Assembly: GCA_963699535.1 (NCBI GenBank)
Contig: CAVOUJ010000024.1
Location: forward strand, 1 to 64,000
Direction: 5' to 3'
Length of the DNA stretch: 64,000 nucleotides
Source: VBDM01 sp963699535
GTDB lineage: Bacteria > Pseudomonadota > Gammaproteobacteria > Burkholderiales > SG8-39
Below the pieces are notes generated by a model that was not told where the DNA came from, made no database searches, and saw only the letters and a list, made by a program, of their open reading frames with translations. The position numbers and the translations under genes are program-made. Positions within the stretch are counted from its first letter, which is position 1. Each line of letters begins with the position of its first letter. Below, piece by piece: positions 26,829 through 35,526 of the stretch.

Positions 26829-27719
26829 ATGCCCTGGAATTTGAGATCAACTCACACGCAGGTTGGCGATATCGTTCAGCTCGTTGGACTGCGCCATAAG
26901 CATTTCATCTTCCCTCTCAGCACCGGAGGATCATTCCACACCCATCGCGGCATTGTCAAGCATGACGATTTGATTGGCCTGCCCTGGGGCAGCCAGGTGT
27001 TCAGTCACCTGGGGTCGCCATTCTTTCTCCTTCAACCAGCGCTTGGCGATATACTGATCGACCTGCCTCGCAATACCCAAATTATGTATCCCAAGGATAT
27101 TGGTTACATCCTTGTCACGATGGGTGTGGGCGAAGGGCAACAGGTGATGGAAGCGGGGACAGGTTCAGGATCCATGACCATTGCTCTGGCTTATGCGGTT
27201 GGGTCGTCAGGAAGAGTCATTTCGTACGAACGTCGGCCGGAAATGCAGCAGCTTGCCCGTAAGAATCTCACCCGCCTCGGTTTGGATAATCGTGTCGATT
27301 TCAAGATTGGGGATATCGCAGACGGGTTTGAGGAAACGAACGTGGATGCTTTTTTCCTGGATGTGCCGAATCCCTACGACTATATGGAGCAGGTGCGCGC
27401 CGCATTAAAACCTGGAGGTTTTTTCTGTGGTTTGCTGCCGACCATGAACCAGGTTTCTATTCTTCTTTATTCCCTGCGCCGTCAGCACTTTGCCTTCATC
27501 GAAGTCTGTGAGCTCCTCCTGCGCTATTACAAACCCGAGCCGGAGCGGTTGCGTCCGACCGACCGGATGGTCGCGCATACGGGATATCTCATCTTTGCCC
27601 GCCGGATCGAACTGGCCGATGACCCCCGTGCAAAAGATCTGCTGGCTGAGGCGGGAGTAGGCGGTGATGACTCGGATGATGAAAAACCTGAACCGGATGA
27701 GACGCTGCCCATCGATTAG
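26829..27719 (+). CDS. tRNA (adenine-58-N1)-methyltransferase, TrmI family
   Basis: This 296-residue protein has the TrmI arrangement. An N-terminal small beta domain (DIVQLVGLRHKHFIFPLSTGG) is followed by PRNTQIMYPKDIGYILVTMGVGEGQQVMEAGTGSGSMTIALA, in which the SAM motif is EAGTGSGSMT, then YERRPEMQQLARKN and FLDVPNPYDYMEQV. The enzyme methylates A58 in the T-loop of tRNAs. The last about 30 residues are an acidic tail (GGDDSDDEKPEPDE) not typical of the family core. I place the start at 26829; a GTG nine bases earlier is also possible. Confidence 0.85.
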   Translation: MPWNLRSTHTQVGDIVQLVGLRHKHFIFPLSTGGSFHTHRGIVKHDDLIGLPWGSQVFSHLGSPFFLLQPALGDILIDLPRNTQIMYPKDIGYILVTMGVGEGQQVMEAGTGSGSMTIALAYAVGSSGRVISYERRPEMQQLARKNLTRLGLDNRVDFKIGDIADGFEETNVDAFFLDVPNPYDYMEQVRAALKPGGFFCGLLPTMNQVSILLYSLRRQHFAFIEVCELLLRYYKPEPERLRPTDRMVAHTGYLIFARRIELADDPRAKDLLAEAGVGGDDSDDEKPEPDETLPID

Positions 27720-27829
27720 TTAATTGCCATTCATAGATAGACTCGTTTGAATTCTTTTATAGTTAATAGTTATTGCTTGTTGCTTCTTTTAGTTCTACTT
27801 AAGAAAGTCTTGCTACTATTCCTGTAAGT

Positions 27830-28420
27830 ATGTTCCCTCATCTGACCGAAGGATTTATTAAAGAACGTCTCCAAACCATGGAGCATGCTTCCTTTGCCGA
27901 AACGCCGTTTGAGGAATTCAAAGGACCCATGCGAAGGGCAGCCGTTTTAATCCCGCTGGCATTGGTGGACGAAGAATGGCATTTGTTATTTACGCGCCGC
28001 ACCGATATTGTTGACCACCACAAAGGACAGGTCTCTTTCCCTGGCGGTCGAACTGATCCGGAGGATGTCTCCCCAACAGCTACAGCCTTGCGGGAGGCGA
28101 ATGAAGAAATCGGTGTGTCGCCGGCAGACGTACGCCTGCTTGGGACGCTGGGTGAGTATCTTACAGTAACCAACTACCTGATAACTCCCGTAGTGGGTAT
28201 CATTCCATGGCCTTATTGCTTCATGGTCCATACCCGGGAGGTGGGGCGCGTTTTCACAATCCCATTATCCTGGCTGGCGGACTCAGCCCATCGTCATGAA
28301 TTTTTCCGCCAGGAAAGCGGAAACGGGGTAATCACCTACCTGCCGTATGACGGGGAATTGTTGTGGGGTGTAACGGCGCGAATCACAGTCAGTTTTTTGA
28401 AAGCACTTGGGTTGGCGTAG
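27830..28420 (+). CDS. Nudix hydrolase, CoA pyrophosphatase-like
   Basis: A 196-residue protein with the Nudix box in its CoA-pyrophosphatase form: HKGQVSFPGGRTDPED then ATALREANEEIG. This subfamily (UPF0035, NudL-like) carries an upstream VSFPGG and a shifted acidic position. It hydrolyses CoA or acyl-CoA to phosphopantetheine and 3',5'-ADP. RRAAVLIPL opens the domain. A bidirectional terminator follows. Substrate assignment is by family only. Confidence 0.82.
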   Translation: MFPHLTEGFIKERLQTMEHASFAETPFEEFKGPMRRAAVLIPLALVDEEWHLLFTRRTDIVDHHKGQVSFPGGRTDPEDVSPTATALREANEEIGVSPADVRLLGTLGEYLTVTNYLITPVVGIIPWPYCFMVHTREVGRVFTIPLSWLADSAHRHEFFRQESGNGVITYLPYDGELLWGVTARITVSFLKALGLA

Positions 28421-28474
28421 AGACACCCAATAACTGAAGGGAATATATGAATAGTGATTTCTTGCAAATATAAA

Positions 28475-28505
28475 AAAACGGGACGCGTATTATGCGTCCC
28501 GTTTT
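28475..28505. terminator. Bidirectional Rho-independent terminator
   Basis: AAAACGGGACGC and GCGTCCCGTTTT form a perfect 12-bp stem with a 7-base loop. It sits between the convergent Nudix and bL25 genes. Confidence 0.88.
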
Positions 28506-28519
28506 CATTTGGAATAAAT

Positions 28520-29194
28520 TTACTTCTCCGGAGCGGACTCTTCGCCCTCTCCTTCTTCCTTCTTGCCTTTTTCGATAACTTCGGGCTCGCCTTCTTCACC
28601 TTCCACAGGAGCAACAACTGCAACTTCGACGACTTCTTCCTTGGCAGGCGCCGTGGCGACTACGATCATTTCGTCAGGGTCATCCATGATTCTTACATTT
28701 TCAGGGGCAGGGACATCGCGGACATGGATGCCATTGCCGATCACTGCCAGCCCGGAAATATCAACGACGAATTTTTCCGGGAGGTCGCCGGGCAGGCACT
28801 CAACGGTCAACGTGGTTAAGCCGTTGACCAGAATGGCCATGAAATCTTTGACTGCCGGTGAAGCACCGACGAGATCAATGCTGACTTCTGCGCGTAATTT
28901 TTCCATGAGCGAGACTGCCAGAAAATCCACATGCGTCAATACATTCTTGATGAAATCGCGCTGTTTTTCACGTACCAGAGTTGGGTATTCCTTTCCTTCC
29001 ACATCGATTGTAATGAGAGTGGAGGATGAAACCCGTGTGAGTGCGAGCGTCGCATCATGGGAATCGAGTGTGATAACGACCGGCTCGACATGATGCCCGT
29101 AGATCACGGCGGGGAGCTGGCCGGCGCGGCGCAACTGCCTGACCTGCTTGCCTGTTACGGACCGTTTTGTGGCTTTCAGAACTTCCTTTTCCAT
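28520..29194 (-). CDS. rplY: 50S ribosomal protein bL25, long CTC form
   Basis: A 224-residue bL25 protein that binds 5S rRNA. The N-terminal domain starts MEKEVLKATKRSVTGKQVRQLRRAGQLPAVIYGHH, the C-terminal beta domain begins about residue 100 (LMEKLRAEVSIDLVGASPAV), and an acidic tail rich in Glu ends the protein, as in CTC/TL5 proteins. GAGGAG lies about six bases before the ATG. It is transcribed alone, ending at a strong terminator. Confidence 0.93.
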   Translation of the reverse strand: MEKEVLKATKRSVTGKQVRQLRRAGQLPAVIYGHHVEPVVITLDSHDATLALTRVSSSTLITIDVEGKEYPTLVREKQRDFIKNVLTHVDFLAVSLMEKLRAEVSIDLVGASPAVKDFMAILVNGLTTLTVECLPGDLPEKFVVDISGLAVIGNGIHVRDVPAPENVRIMDDPDEMIVVATAPAKEEVVEVAVVAPVEGEEGEPEVIEKGKKEEGEGEESAPEK

Positions 29195-29283
29195 CTTTAT
29201 CTCCTCGGGCGCCTCTCACCCCGTCTGCCGGGATTACCTTCGCCCTTATGAATAATTATGGCGGCGGGTGCCGCGCATATTGA

Positions 29284-29809
29284 CTATTTGCGCCGGAACA
29301 GGAACTGCCCCAGCATGAGCAGGGTGCCGACCACCGCGCCGGCGACGACACCGGTCAAGACTGCCGTCCGTGTATCCATGGTGGTCTCGACATTTCCCTG
29401 GACATTTCGGGAAATTAGGATCCCGGTGTGGATATTCTCTCCGCGAACGTCGCGGCCAACCATTATGCCGGCATACCCATTTTCCAGTTCTGCGGAATTA
29501 GCGACCACAATTCCAGCGCGTCCTCCCTTTAGTACCAGCGAATCGGTTTTGGCAGCCAGCACGTTTCCATCCAACAGGGTAAGATTTCCCGCTTCGACAT
29601 GGGCAATCTCTGCCTTGCGGGCATTGACGGTATCCGCGTCGATGACGAATGCAAGGCTGTCCCGCAGGTCAACTTCCTGGGCTGTGACTTGTTTGATCCG
29701 CGAAGTACTGGCGCGGACCAACTCGGCTTGAATGGTATTTACCTGAGCGTTACTTAGGTTAACGACTTCCGGATATTCGCTTTCGAGGGCGGGAAATTTC
29801 AGATTCCAT
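29284..29809 (-). CDS. Repetitive beta-rich protein with C-terminal membrane anchor (one frameshift)
   Basis: From an ATG at 29809 (GGAGA upstream) the reading is MESEIS; after one break near 29.79 kb it continues PALESEYPEVVNLSNAQVNTIQAELVRAS to the stop at 29284. The middle (about residues 30-130) is a string of short alternating hydrophobic strands with Ala, Asn, Gly and Val (LRDSLAFVIDADTVNARKAEI, LVLKGGRAGIVVANSAEL), like a beta-helix. The last 22 residues before a basic FRRK end are a membrane helix. This suggests a repetitive domain tethered by its C-terminus. I do not know its function. Confidence 0.6.
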
Positions 29810-30005
29810 GGTTTCTCCAGGTAAAAATCAAGCCTCCACGCGGAGGCGTTGGCATTGGCGGATAAGGATTTTAGCCGCCTAGGGCGTAAACGTCAAGTAT
29901 TCGAAAGATGCATTATGGTGAAAAATAAAACATGAAAAGTGAATAGACATATTGATCGTCGATTAAATGGCACGCGCGATTAATTAATCGCTCACCAGTC
30001 AAAGG

Positions 30006-30011
30006 TATAAT
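30006..30011 (+). promoter_or_regulatory. TATAAT -10 box upstream of the membrane protein at the junction
   Basis: A perfect TATAAT lies 18 bases before the ATG at 30030, giving a very short leader. No -35 element is evident. Confidence 0.45.
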
Positions 30012-30029
30012 GCATCATCTGGATTGACC

Positions 30030-30433
30030 ATGCGCCGATATATTTACCTGACCGTTTTCATCTCGGGGATGACCTCACTTGCCGCTGAGTTTGCCGCCAG
30101 CCGTCTGCTCGGTAATGTTTTTGGGACGAGTAATATCGTCTGGGCAAGTATCATTGGATTAATCCTTATCTATCTGACCCTTGGTTATTTTATTGGTGGT
30201 CGTTGGGCGGATAAATCCCCTTATCCCAAAACCATGTTCATGGTGATCGCGTGGGGGGGATTTTCACTCGGGATCGTCCCTTTTATTGCCGGGCCGGTCC
30301 TGCGGGTGGCTGCAGCTGCATTTGATGCGTTACAGATGGGTATCCTGGGAGGGTCATTTGCGTCGGTGCTGATTTTGCTTATTGTCCCGATAACACTGAT
30401 GGGAATGGCTTCGCCGTTTGCCATCCGTATACC
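30030..30433 (+). CDS. N-terminal part of a spermidine-synthase-like membrane protein, cut by the junction
   Basis: About 134 residues remain: MRRYIYLTVFISGMTSLAAEFAASRLLGNVFGTSNIVWASIIGLILIYLTLGYFIGGRWADK, then more membrane helices ending GMASPFAIRI. This is the membrane N-terminal half of the fused-MFS/SpeE-like family, in which a cytosolic aminopropyltransferase-like domain should follow. That domain is missing: after base about 30,433 the sequence is the antisense strand of selD, and the open frame to 30677 is spurious. The gene is truncated by the assembly join, not by a natural stop. Confidence 0.8.
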
Positions 30434-30440
30434 CTTCCAG
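30428..30440. other. Chimeric junction between two genomes
   Basis: On the left the frame codes for a Chloroflexota-like membrane protein (SPFAIRI). On the right the minus strand codes for SelD (ATGASDRNW), broken off in mid-domain. GC content and codon use change abruptly at the same place. No repeat, integrase or att-like sequence marks the point. Confidence 0.85.
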
Positions 30441-31279
30441 TTGCGGTCCGACGCTCCGGTCGCGGTGCCCTGCTTCACCCACTCGAGCGCCTCGGGCAGC
30501 ACCGGCAGGTCGTCGAAACGGATTTCCGCCCCGAGCTTCGAGCCGCGGCAGATTTCGAGCAGGTGTCCCGCGAGGCCGAAGCCGGTGACGTCGGTCATCG
30601 CGTGCACCTCTTCCATCTCCGCGAGCGCAATGCCCGGGGTATTGAGCTGGGTGGTGACCTCCAGCATCTGCTTGTAGCCTTCCGGAGACAGAGTTGCCCT
30701 TCTTCAGCGCCGCGGAAAGGATGCCGACGCCGAGCGGCTTGCCGAGGATGAGCACGTCGCCCGCGCTTCGCGCGGTCGTTCCGCTTGACGTTCTTCGGGT
30801 GCACGAGCCCGAGCGCCACGAGGCCGTAGATCGGCTCGAGCGTGTCGATCGAGTGCCCGCCGGCGATCGGGATTCCGATCTGCGCGCACACCGACTCGCC
30901 GCCCGAGACGATTCTCTGGATGACTTCGACCGGCATCTTTTCGAGCGGCATGCCGACGATCGCGAGCGCGAAGATCGGCTTCCCGCCCATCGCGTACACG
31001 TCCGAGAGCGCGTTGGTCGCGGCGATGCGCCCGAAATCGTACGGGTCGTCGACGATGGGCGTGAAGAAATCGGTGGTGGCGACGATCGCCTGCTCGTCGT
31101 TCAGGCGGTACACCGCCGCGTCGTCGCTCGACTCGATGCCGACGAGCAGATCCTTCGGCAGCCCGCGGATCGGCGTCTTGCGCGAGGATCTCGGAAAGAA
31201 CCGCGGGCGCGATCTTGCAGCCGCAGCCGCCTCCGTGGGAAAACTGCGTCAGGCGGATGAGTTCGGCGGGAGCGTTCAT
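30435..31279 (-). CDS. selD: Selenide, water dikinase SelD (C-terminus missing, frameshifted)
   Basis: SelD makes selenophosphate from selenide and ATP for selenocysteine and selenouridine. Pieces in order: MNAPAELIRLTQFSHGGGCGCKIAP with the catalytic Cys-Gly-Cys-Lys (cysteine, not selenocysteine), VATTDFFTPIVDDPYDFGRIAATNALSDVYAMGG, VSGGESVCAQIGIPIAGGHSID, then ALAEMEEVHAMTDVTGFGLAGHLLEIC. One-base breaks occur near 31.18, 30.77 and 30.69 kb. About 60-70 C-terminal residues are lost at the junction. It is divergent from mnmH with only 15 bases between the start codons; mnmH uses selenophosphate. Confidence 0.87.
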
Positions 31280-31294
31280 GGATAGAATGAAGCC

Positions 31295-32356
31295 ATGGAT
31301 GCGAAGCGTTCGAACGCTGTTACCGTAGCACAGCTCGATGCCTTTGACGAGGTGATCGACGTGCGCTCGCCCGCAGAATTCGCGCTCGACCACGTCCCGA
31401 ACGCGGTGAACTGCCCGGTGCTCGACGACGCCGAGCGCGCGAAAGTGGGAACGCTCTACGCGCAGGTCTCGCCCTTCGACGCGAAGAAGACTGGGCGCGG
31501 CGCTGGTGTCGAAGAACATCGCGCGGCACATCGAGGAGCGCTTCCGCGGCAAGGAGAAGAGCTGGCGCCCGCTCGTCTACTGCTGGCGCGGCGGGCAGCG
31601 CTCGGGCGCGATGGCGCACGTGCTGCGCCAGGTCGGCTGGGACGCGGCGACGCTCGCCGGCGGCTACCGCGGCTACCGGCGCGAAGTGCTCGTGCAGCTC
31701 GAGGCGCTTCCCGCCCGGTTCGATTTCCGCGTGGTCTGCGGCGCGACGGGAAGCGGCAAGAGCCGGCTGCTGGAAACGCTCGCCGCGCAGGGCGCGCAGG
31801 TGCTGGATCTGGAGCGCCTCGCCAGCCACCGCGGCTCATTGCTCGGGGAGCTTCCCGACGAGCCCCAGCCTTCGCAGAAGATGTTCGACAGCCTCGTCTG
31901 GGACGCGTTGAAGCGCCTCGACCCCGCCCGGACCGTCTTCGCCGAGGCGGAGAGCAAGAAAATCGGCGAGGTGCAGGTCCCGGCGAAAACTCCTCGAGCG
32001 CATGCGCGAGGGGGAATGCCTGCGCCTGGAAGTGCCTCTCCCCGAGCGCGTGCGCTTCCTCCTCGCGGAGTACCGGCACTTTCTCGGAGAACCCCGGGTA
32101 CTGGAGGAGAAACTCCGCGGCCTGACGACCCGCTACGGCCACGCGGTGATCGAGCGCTGGCTGGCGCAGGTCCGACGCCGGCGCCTGGGAGGAGCTGGTC
32201 GCGGATCTCCTCGCCACGCACTACGATCCCGCGTATCTGCGCGCGACCGCGCGCAACTATTTGCATTATGATAATGGCATACGGCTTTCCATCGAACGCC
32301 TCGACGAGCCGGGAATAAGAAGCGCCGCCGCGGAGCTCGCGGGCTCCGCGGTCTAG
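31295..32356 (+). CDS. mnmH: tRNA 2-selenouridine synthase MnmH (frameshifted)
   Basis: MnmH replaces sulfur by selenium in the wobble 2-thiouridine of tRNAs using selenophosphate from SelD. An N-terminal rhodanese domain (DEVIDVRSPAEFALDHVPNAVNCPVL and the active-site CWRGGQRS) is followed by a P-loop domain (CGATGSGKSRLLETLAAQGAQVLDLE), then PEPSQKMFDSLVW-type and LSIERLD segments. Three one-base breaks lie near 31.49, 31.99 and 32.17 kb; in each the frame is restored by removing one inserted A before a C. It pairs divergently with selD, and no selA or selB is in view, so selenium use here may be for tRNA. Confidence 0.85.
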
Positions 32357-32384
32357 AGCAGGGGCGACGGAGAGCGGAGGGGAT

Positions 32385-33473
32385 ATGTTCTTCAGGCAGC
32401 TTTTCGACCCGGCGTCGTCCACGCTCACCTATCTCATCGCCGACGACACGGCGCACGAAGCCGTCCTCATCGATCCGGTGGCCGAGCAGGTCGAGCGGGA
32501 CGTGCGCCTGCTGCGCGAGCACGGCCTCTCGCTCAAGTACACGCTCGAGACCCACGTGCACGCCGACCACGTGACTGCGGCGCATGCGTTGAAGCGCGCC
32601 ACCGGCGCGCAGACCGCGGTGTCGGTCGACTGCAACGCGCAGGGCTACGACCGGCTCCTCAAGAACGGCGACGTGATCCTCTTCGGCAGCGAGGAGATTC
32701 TCGCCATCGCCACGCCGGGTCACACTCCGGGAAGCACCTCCTACCTGTGGCGCGACCGCGTGTTCACCGGCGACACGCTCTTGATCGGCGGCTGCGGGCG
32801 CACCGACTTCCAGAACGGCAGCGCCGAGGCGCTGTGGGAGAGCATCACCGGGCGGCTCTTCGCACTCGACGACCAGACCCTCGTCTATCCGGGCCACGAC
32901 TACAAGGGACGCCGGGTGAGCAGCATCGGCGAGGAGAAACGCTTCAACGCGCGCGTCGCCGGCAAGACGCGCGAGGAATTCCTTTTCATCATGAAAAACC
33001 TCAACCTGCCCATGCCCTCGCGCATCCAGGAAGCGGTCCCCGCCAATCTCGAAGGGGGCGCAAACCAGGCTGCCGTGGAGAGCGCGCCCAGGCAATGGGC
33101 CGAGCTGGAAGGCGTCGCGATCCAGAACGTATCGGCGAAACAGCTCTCCGAAATACTGGCCTCGGGCCCGGTCCATCTGCTGGACGTGCGCACACCGAAG
33201 GAATTCGAGACGGTCAGGATCGCGGGCGCGACCAACGTCCCGATGGACCGGCTCGACCCCGCCGCCCTGCTCGCGGCCTACGGCGCGGACGATCCCCTGT
33301 ATTGCGTCTGCCAGACCGGGACGCGCAGCCAGCTCGCCGCCGCCAATGCTGCGTGCGGCCGGGATTCCGGCGCATCGTGCACGTGGACGGCGGCACCAAC
33401 GCCTGGACGTCGCCGGATTGCCCGTCGTGCGAGGCGCCCCCCTCCCACCCCAACCACCAGCGAAAAACAATGA
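32385..33473 (+). CDS. Persulfide dioxygenase (ETHE1-like) fused to a rhodanese domain
   Basis: A 362-codon protein. The N-terminal MBL-fold domain (about 1-240) shows THVHADHVTAA, TPGHTPGS, FTGDTLLIGGCGRTD and YPGHDYKG, the single-iron persulfide dioxygenase signature that oxidises glutathione persulfide to sulfite. The C-terminal rhodanese domain (about 250-362) has LLDVRTPKEFETVRIAGATNVPM and the active-site loop YCVCQTGTRS. Two compensating breaks near 33.36 and 33.41 kb scramble the end (expected HVDGGTNAW...LPVVRG). GGAGGGG precedes the ATG. The stop overlaps the next start (ATGA). Confidence 0.85.
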   Translation: MFFRQLFDPASSTLTYLIADDTAHEAVLIDPVAEQVERDVRLLREHGLSLKYTLETHVHADHVTAAHALKRATGAQTAVSVDCNAQGYDRLLKNGDVILFGSEEILAIATPGHTPGSTSYLWRDRVFTGDTLLIGGCGRTDFQNGSAEALWESITGRLFALDDQTLVYPGHDYKGRRVSSIGEEKRFNARVAGKTREEFLFIMKNLNLPMPSRIQEAVPANLEGGANQAAVESAPRQWAELEGVAIQNVSAKQLSEILASGPVHLLDVRTPKEFETVRIAGATNVPMDRLDPAALLAAYGADDPLYCVCQTGTRSQLAAANAACGRDSGASCTWTAAPTPGRRRIARRARRPPPTPTTSEKQ

Positions 33474-34469
33474 AGATCACAGACGATATGCCGCACCCGA
33501 TGGTGCTGTCGCTCGCGAGCGTCGGCACCGACGAAGAACGTCATCTGCGCCACCTGCTCGCGCTGCTCAAGTCCTATCTGGAGCCGCAGTGGTGCCTCGC
33601 GGGGCGCCTGGGCGACCTGCCGGATGCGGTTCTCGTGGACATGGACGCACCGGAAGGGCGGCAGGTGTGGGAGAACGTGGACTTCAGCGACATGCCGCGC
33701 ATCGCGCTCAGCCGCGACCAGGTGCTCGGCGCGGAGTGGACTCTGCTCAAGCCGATCCGCCCCGGCGGCCCGCACAGCGTGACCGAGGTTCTCACCTCGG
33801 TCGCGGGCAAGCTGCAGTTGTCGGATCCTGCGCGCGCGGAAACCGTGAGCAAGAAGCTGAGGTTCGCCGCTCTGGCGCGCAAGGCCTACCACAAGCCCTA
33901 CCCCGCGGATCTCGTGCTTCGCGACCGGCTCGGTCCTGGTGATCGATTCGGCGAAGCAGGTCTTCTACTCCTCGAGGACCACCGACGAGCTGGTCGCGCT
34001 GCTGCGCAACCGGCGCCGCCTCGACGGGAAGGTGGTTCCGGTCCCCGAGCCGGACAAGTTCGCCGTGCGGCTCGCCCGCTGGGGCATAGCGCCGCGCCCG
34101 CTCGAGCAGCTGCTGTGGCTGACGGGCCTCGTCGCCGGCGGCGGAGAGTCCCTCGGAGGCTGGGACCCGCACGAGCCCGTACGGCTCAGCCGATGGCCGG
34201 ATTTCGCATCGCTTCCCTATCGGCAATGCCACCTGAAGATGGCGGCGATGCTGAAAGAACGCGACGCGCTCGTCAGGGCGGTAGGCGAAGCCTGCGGCGT
34301 GGCGGTGGGCGACGCGGCGGATTTCCTGAACGCCTGCGCCGAAATCGGCGCGCTCGAAGCCAAGGGCGCGCTCAGGGGCGAGCTCACTCCCGAGAGCTCG
34401 GTGAAAACGACCGTGATGGACGCCTGGCGGAGCGTCGTCGGCAGCTTCAAGCGCGCCGAGGCGGAATAG
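33471..34469 (+). CDS. Uncharacterised protein with pseudo-receiver-like N-terminus (one frameshift)
   Basis: From the ATG at 33471 the protein reads MKITDDMPHPMVLSLASVGTDEERHL; after a break near 33.92 kb it continues SVLVIDSAKQVFYSSRTTDELVALLRNRR to 34469, about 332 residues. The segment AVLVDMDAPEGR...PRIALSRDQV...WTLLKPIRP resembles the Asp, Ser/Thr and Lys-Pro positions of a response-regulator receiver, suggesting a degenerate receiver. The C-terminal half (PLRWPDFASLPYRQCHLKMAAML...AADFLNACAEIGAL) looks helical, perhaps a winged helix. It overlaps the dioxygenase gene by four bases. I do not recognise the family. Confidence 0.6.
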
Positions 34470-34511
34470 GAAACCCGAGAGCGCCCGGTATCGGCGACCA
34501 CCGCTGCGCGT

Positions 34512-35435
34512 CTAGATCCCGCCCAGCACCTTCAGGTGCGTCACGACGCTCCTGCCGAGCGCCGAGAGCGCGTAGCCTCCCTCCAGCATCGAAACGATCC
34601 TGCCGCCGGCGTATTTGTCGGCGACCTCCTTGATGCGCTGCGTGACCCAGGCGTAGTCGCCTTCGGTGAAGCGCAGCATCGCCATGTCGTCCTCGACGTG
34701 CGCGTCGAAGCCCGCGGAGATGAAGATCGCCTGCGGCCTCAATTCGTCGAGCGCCGGCATCCAGATTTTTTCGACCGCGGTCCGCAGCGCCCTGCCGTCG
34801 GCGCCCGCCGGCAGCGGCACGTTCGCCATGTTGGGCGCGACGTCTTCGGTGCCGCTGTAGGGGTAGAACGGGTGCTGGAAGATGCTCGCCATCACCACGC
34901 GCTCGTCGTCGCTGAAGATGTCCTCGGTGCCGTTGCCGTGGTGCACGTCGAAGTCGATGATGGCGACGCGCTCGACGCCGTGCTGCTCGAGCGCGTGCAT
35001 GGCCCCCACGGCGACGTTGTTGAACAGGCAAAAACCCATCGCGCGCGTGCGCGTCGCGTGATGCCCGGGCGGGCGCACGGCGCAGAAGGCGCTCTCGGCA
35101 CGCCCGCCGATGACCAGATCCGCGGCGAGCACGGCGGCGCCCGCCGCCCGCAGCGCCGCATCCCAGGTGTGCGGGCACATCGCGGTGTCGGGATCGAGAT
35201 GCACGATCCCGGATTGCGGCGAGGCATTGCGAAGCGCTTCGATGTACTCGGGCGGATGAACGCGCGCGAGCTCGCTCTCCTTGGCCGCGGGCGCGTCGTG
35301 GCGCTCGATGAGGCCGACGATGCCGGAGGAAATGAGATGGTCTTCGATCGCGGCGAGCCGCGCCGGGCTCTCCGGATGGTGGCGGCCCATGTCGTGTTTC
35401 GCGCAGTCCGCATGCGTGATAAACGCCGTCGGCAT
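34512..35435 (-). CDS. Histone deacetylase family (acetoin utilisation/class II HDAC-like) protein
   Basis: A 307-residue arginase-fold zinc deacetylase. Motifs are FITHADCAKHDMGRHHPESPARL, the catalytic His-His in RPPGHHATRTRAMGFCLFNN, the zinc ligands in IIDFDVHHGNGTEDIF and ISAGFDAH, and EGGYALSALGRSV. Bacterial members act on acetylpolyamines or other acetylated small molecules or proteins; which applies here is unknown. I chose 35435 rather than 35465 because MPTAFITHADC is the family start. It is divergent from the MoxR operon. Confidence 0.87.
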   Translation of the reverse strand: MPTAFITHADCAKHDMGRHHPESPARLAAIEDHLISSGIVGLIERHDAPAAKESELARVHPPEYIEALRNASPQSGIVHLDPDTAMCPHTWDAALRAAGAAVLAADLVIGGRAESAFCAVRPPGHHATRTRAMGFCLFNNVAVGAMHALEQHGVERVAIIDFDVHHGNGTEDIFSDDERVVMASIFQHPFYPYSGTEDVAPNMANVPLPAGADGRALRTAVEKIWMPALDELRPQAIFISAGFDAHVEDDMAMLRFTEGDYAWVTQRIKEVADKYAGGRIVSMLEGGYALSALGRSVVTHLKVLGGI

Positions 35436-35526
35436 GAACTTTAATCCCTTCGTCCGATCAATCATAGCGGCTTTCCATTAAACTTACGACTTTCAACGAG
35501 ACGGTTTACCGGTACAAACGCACGAC

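Noticed and set aside
29832..29847. GCCTCC-ACGC-GGAGGC hairpin upstream of the repetitive protein gene
   Set aside because: A 6-bp stem with only a weak T-rich tail on the minus strand, and no gene directly upstream on that strand to terminate.
30024..30677. Open frame joining a membrane protein to a further 80 residues
   Set aside because: The second part is the antisense of selD; the fusion arises from the chimeric junction.
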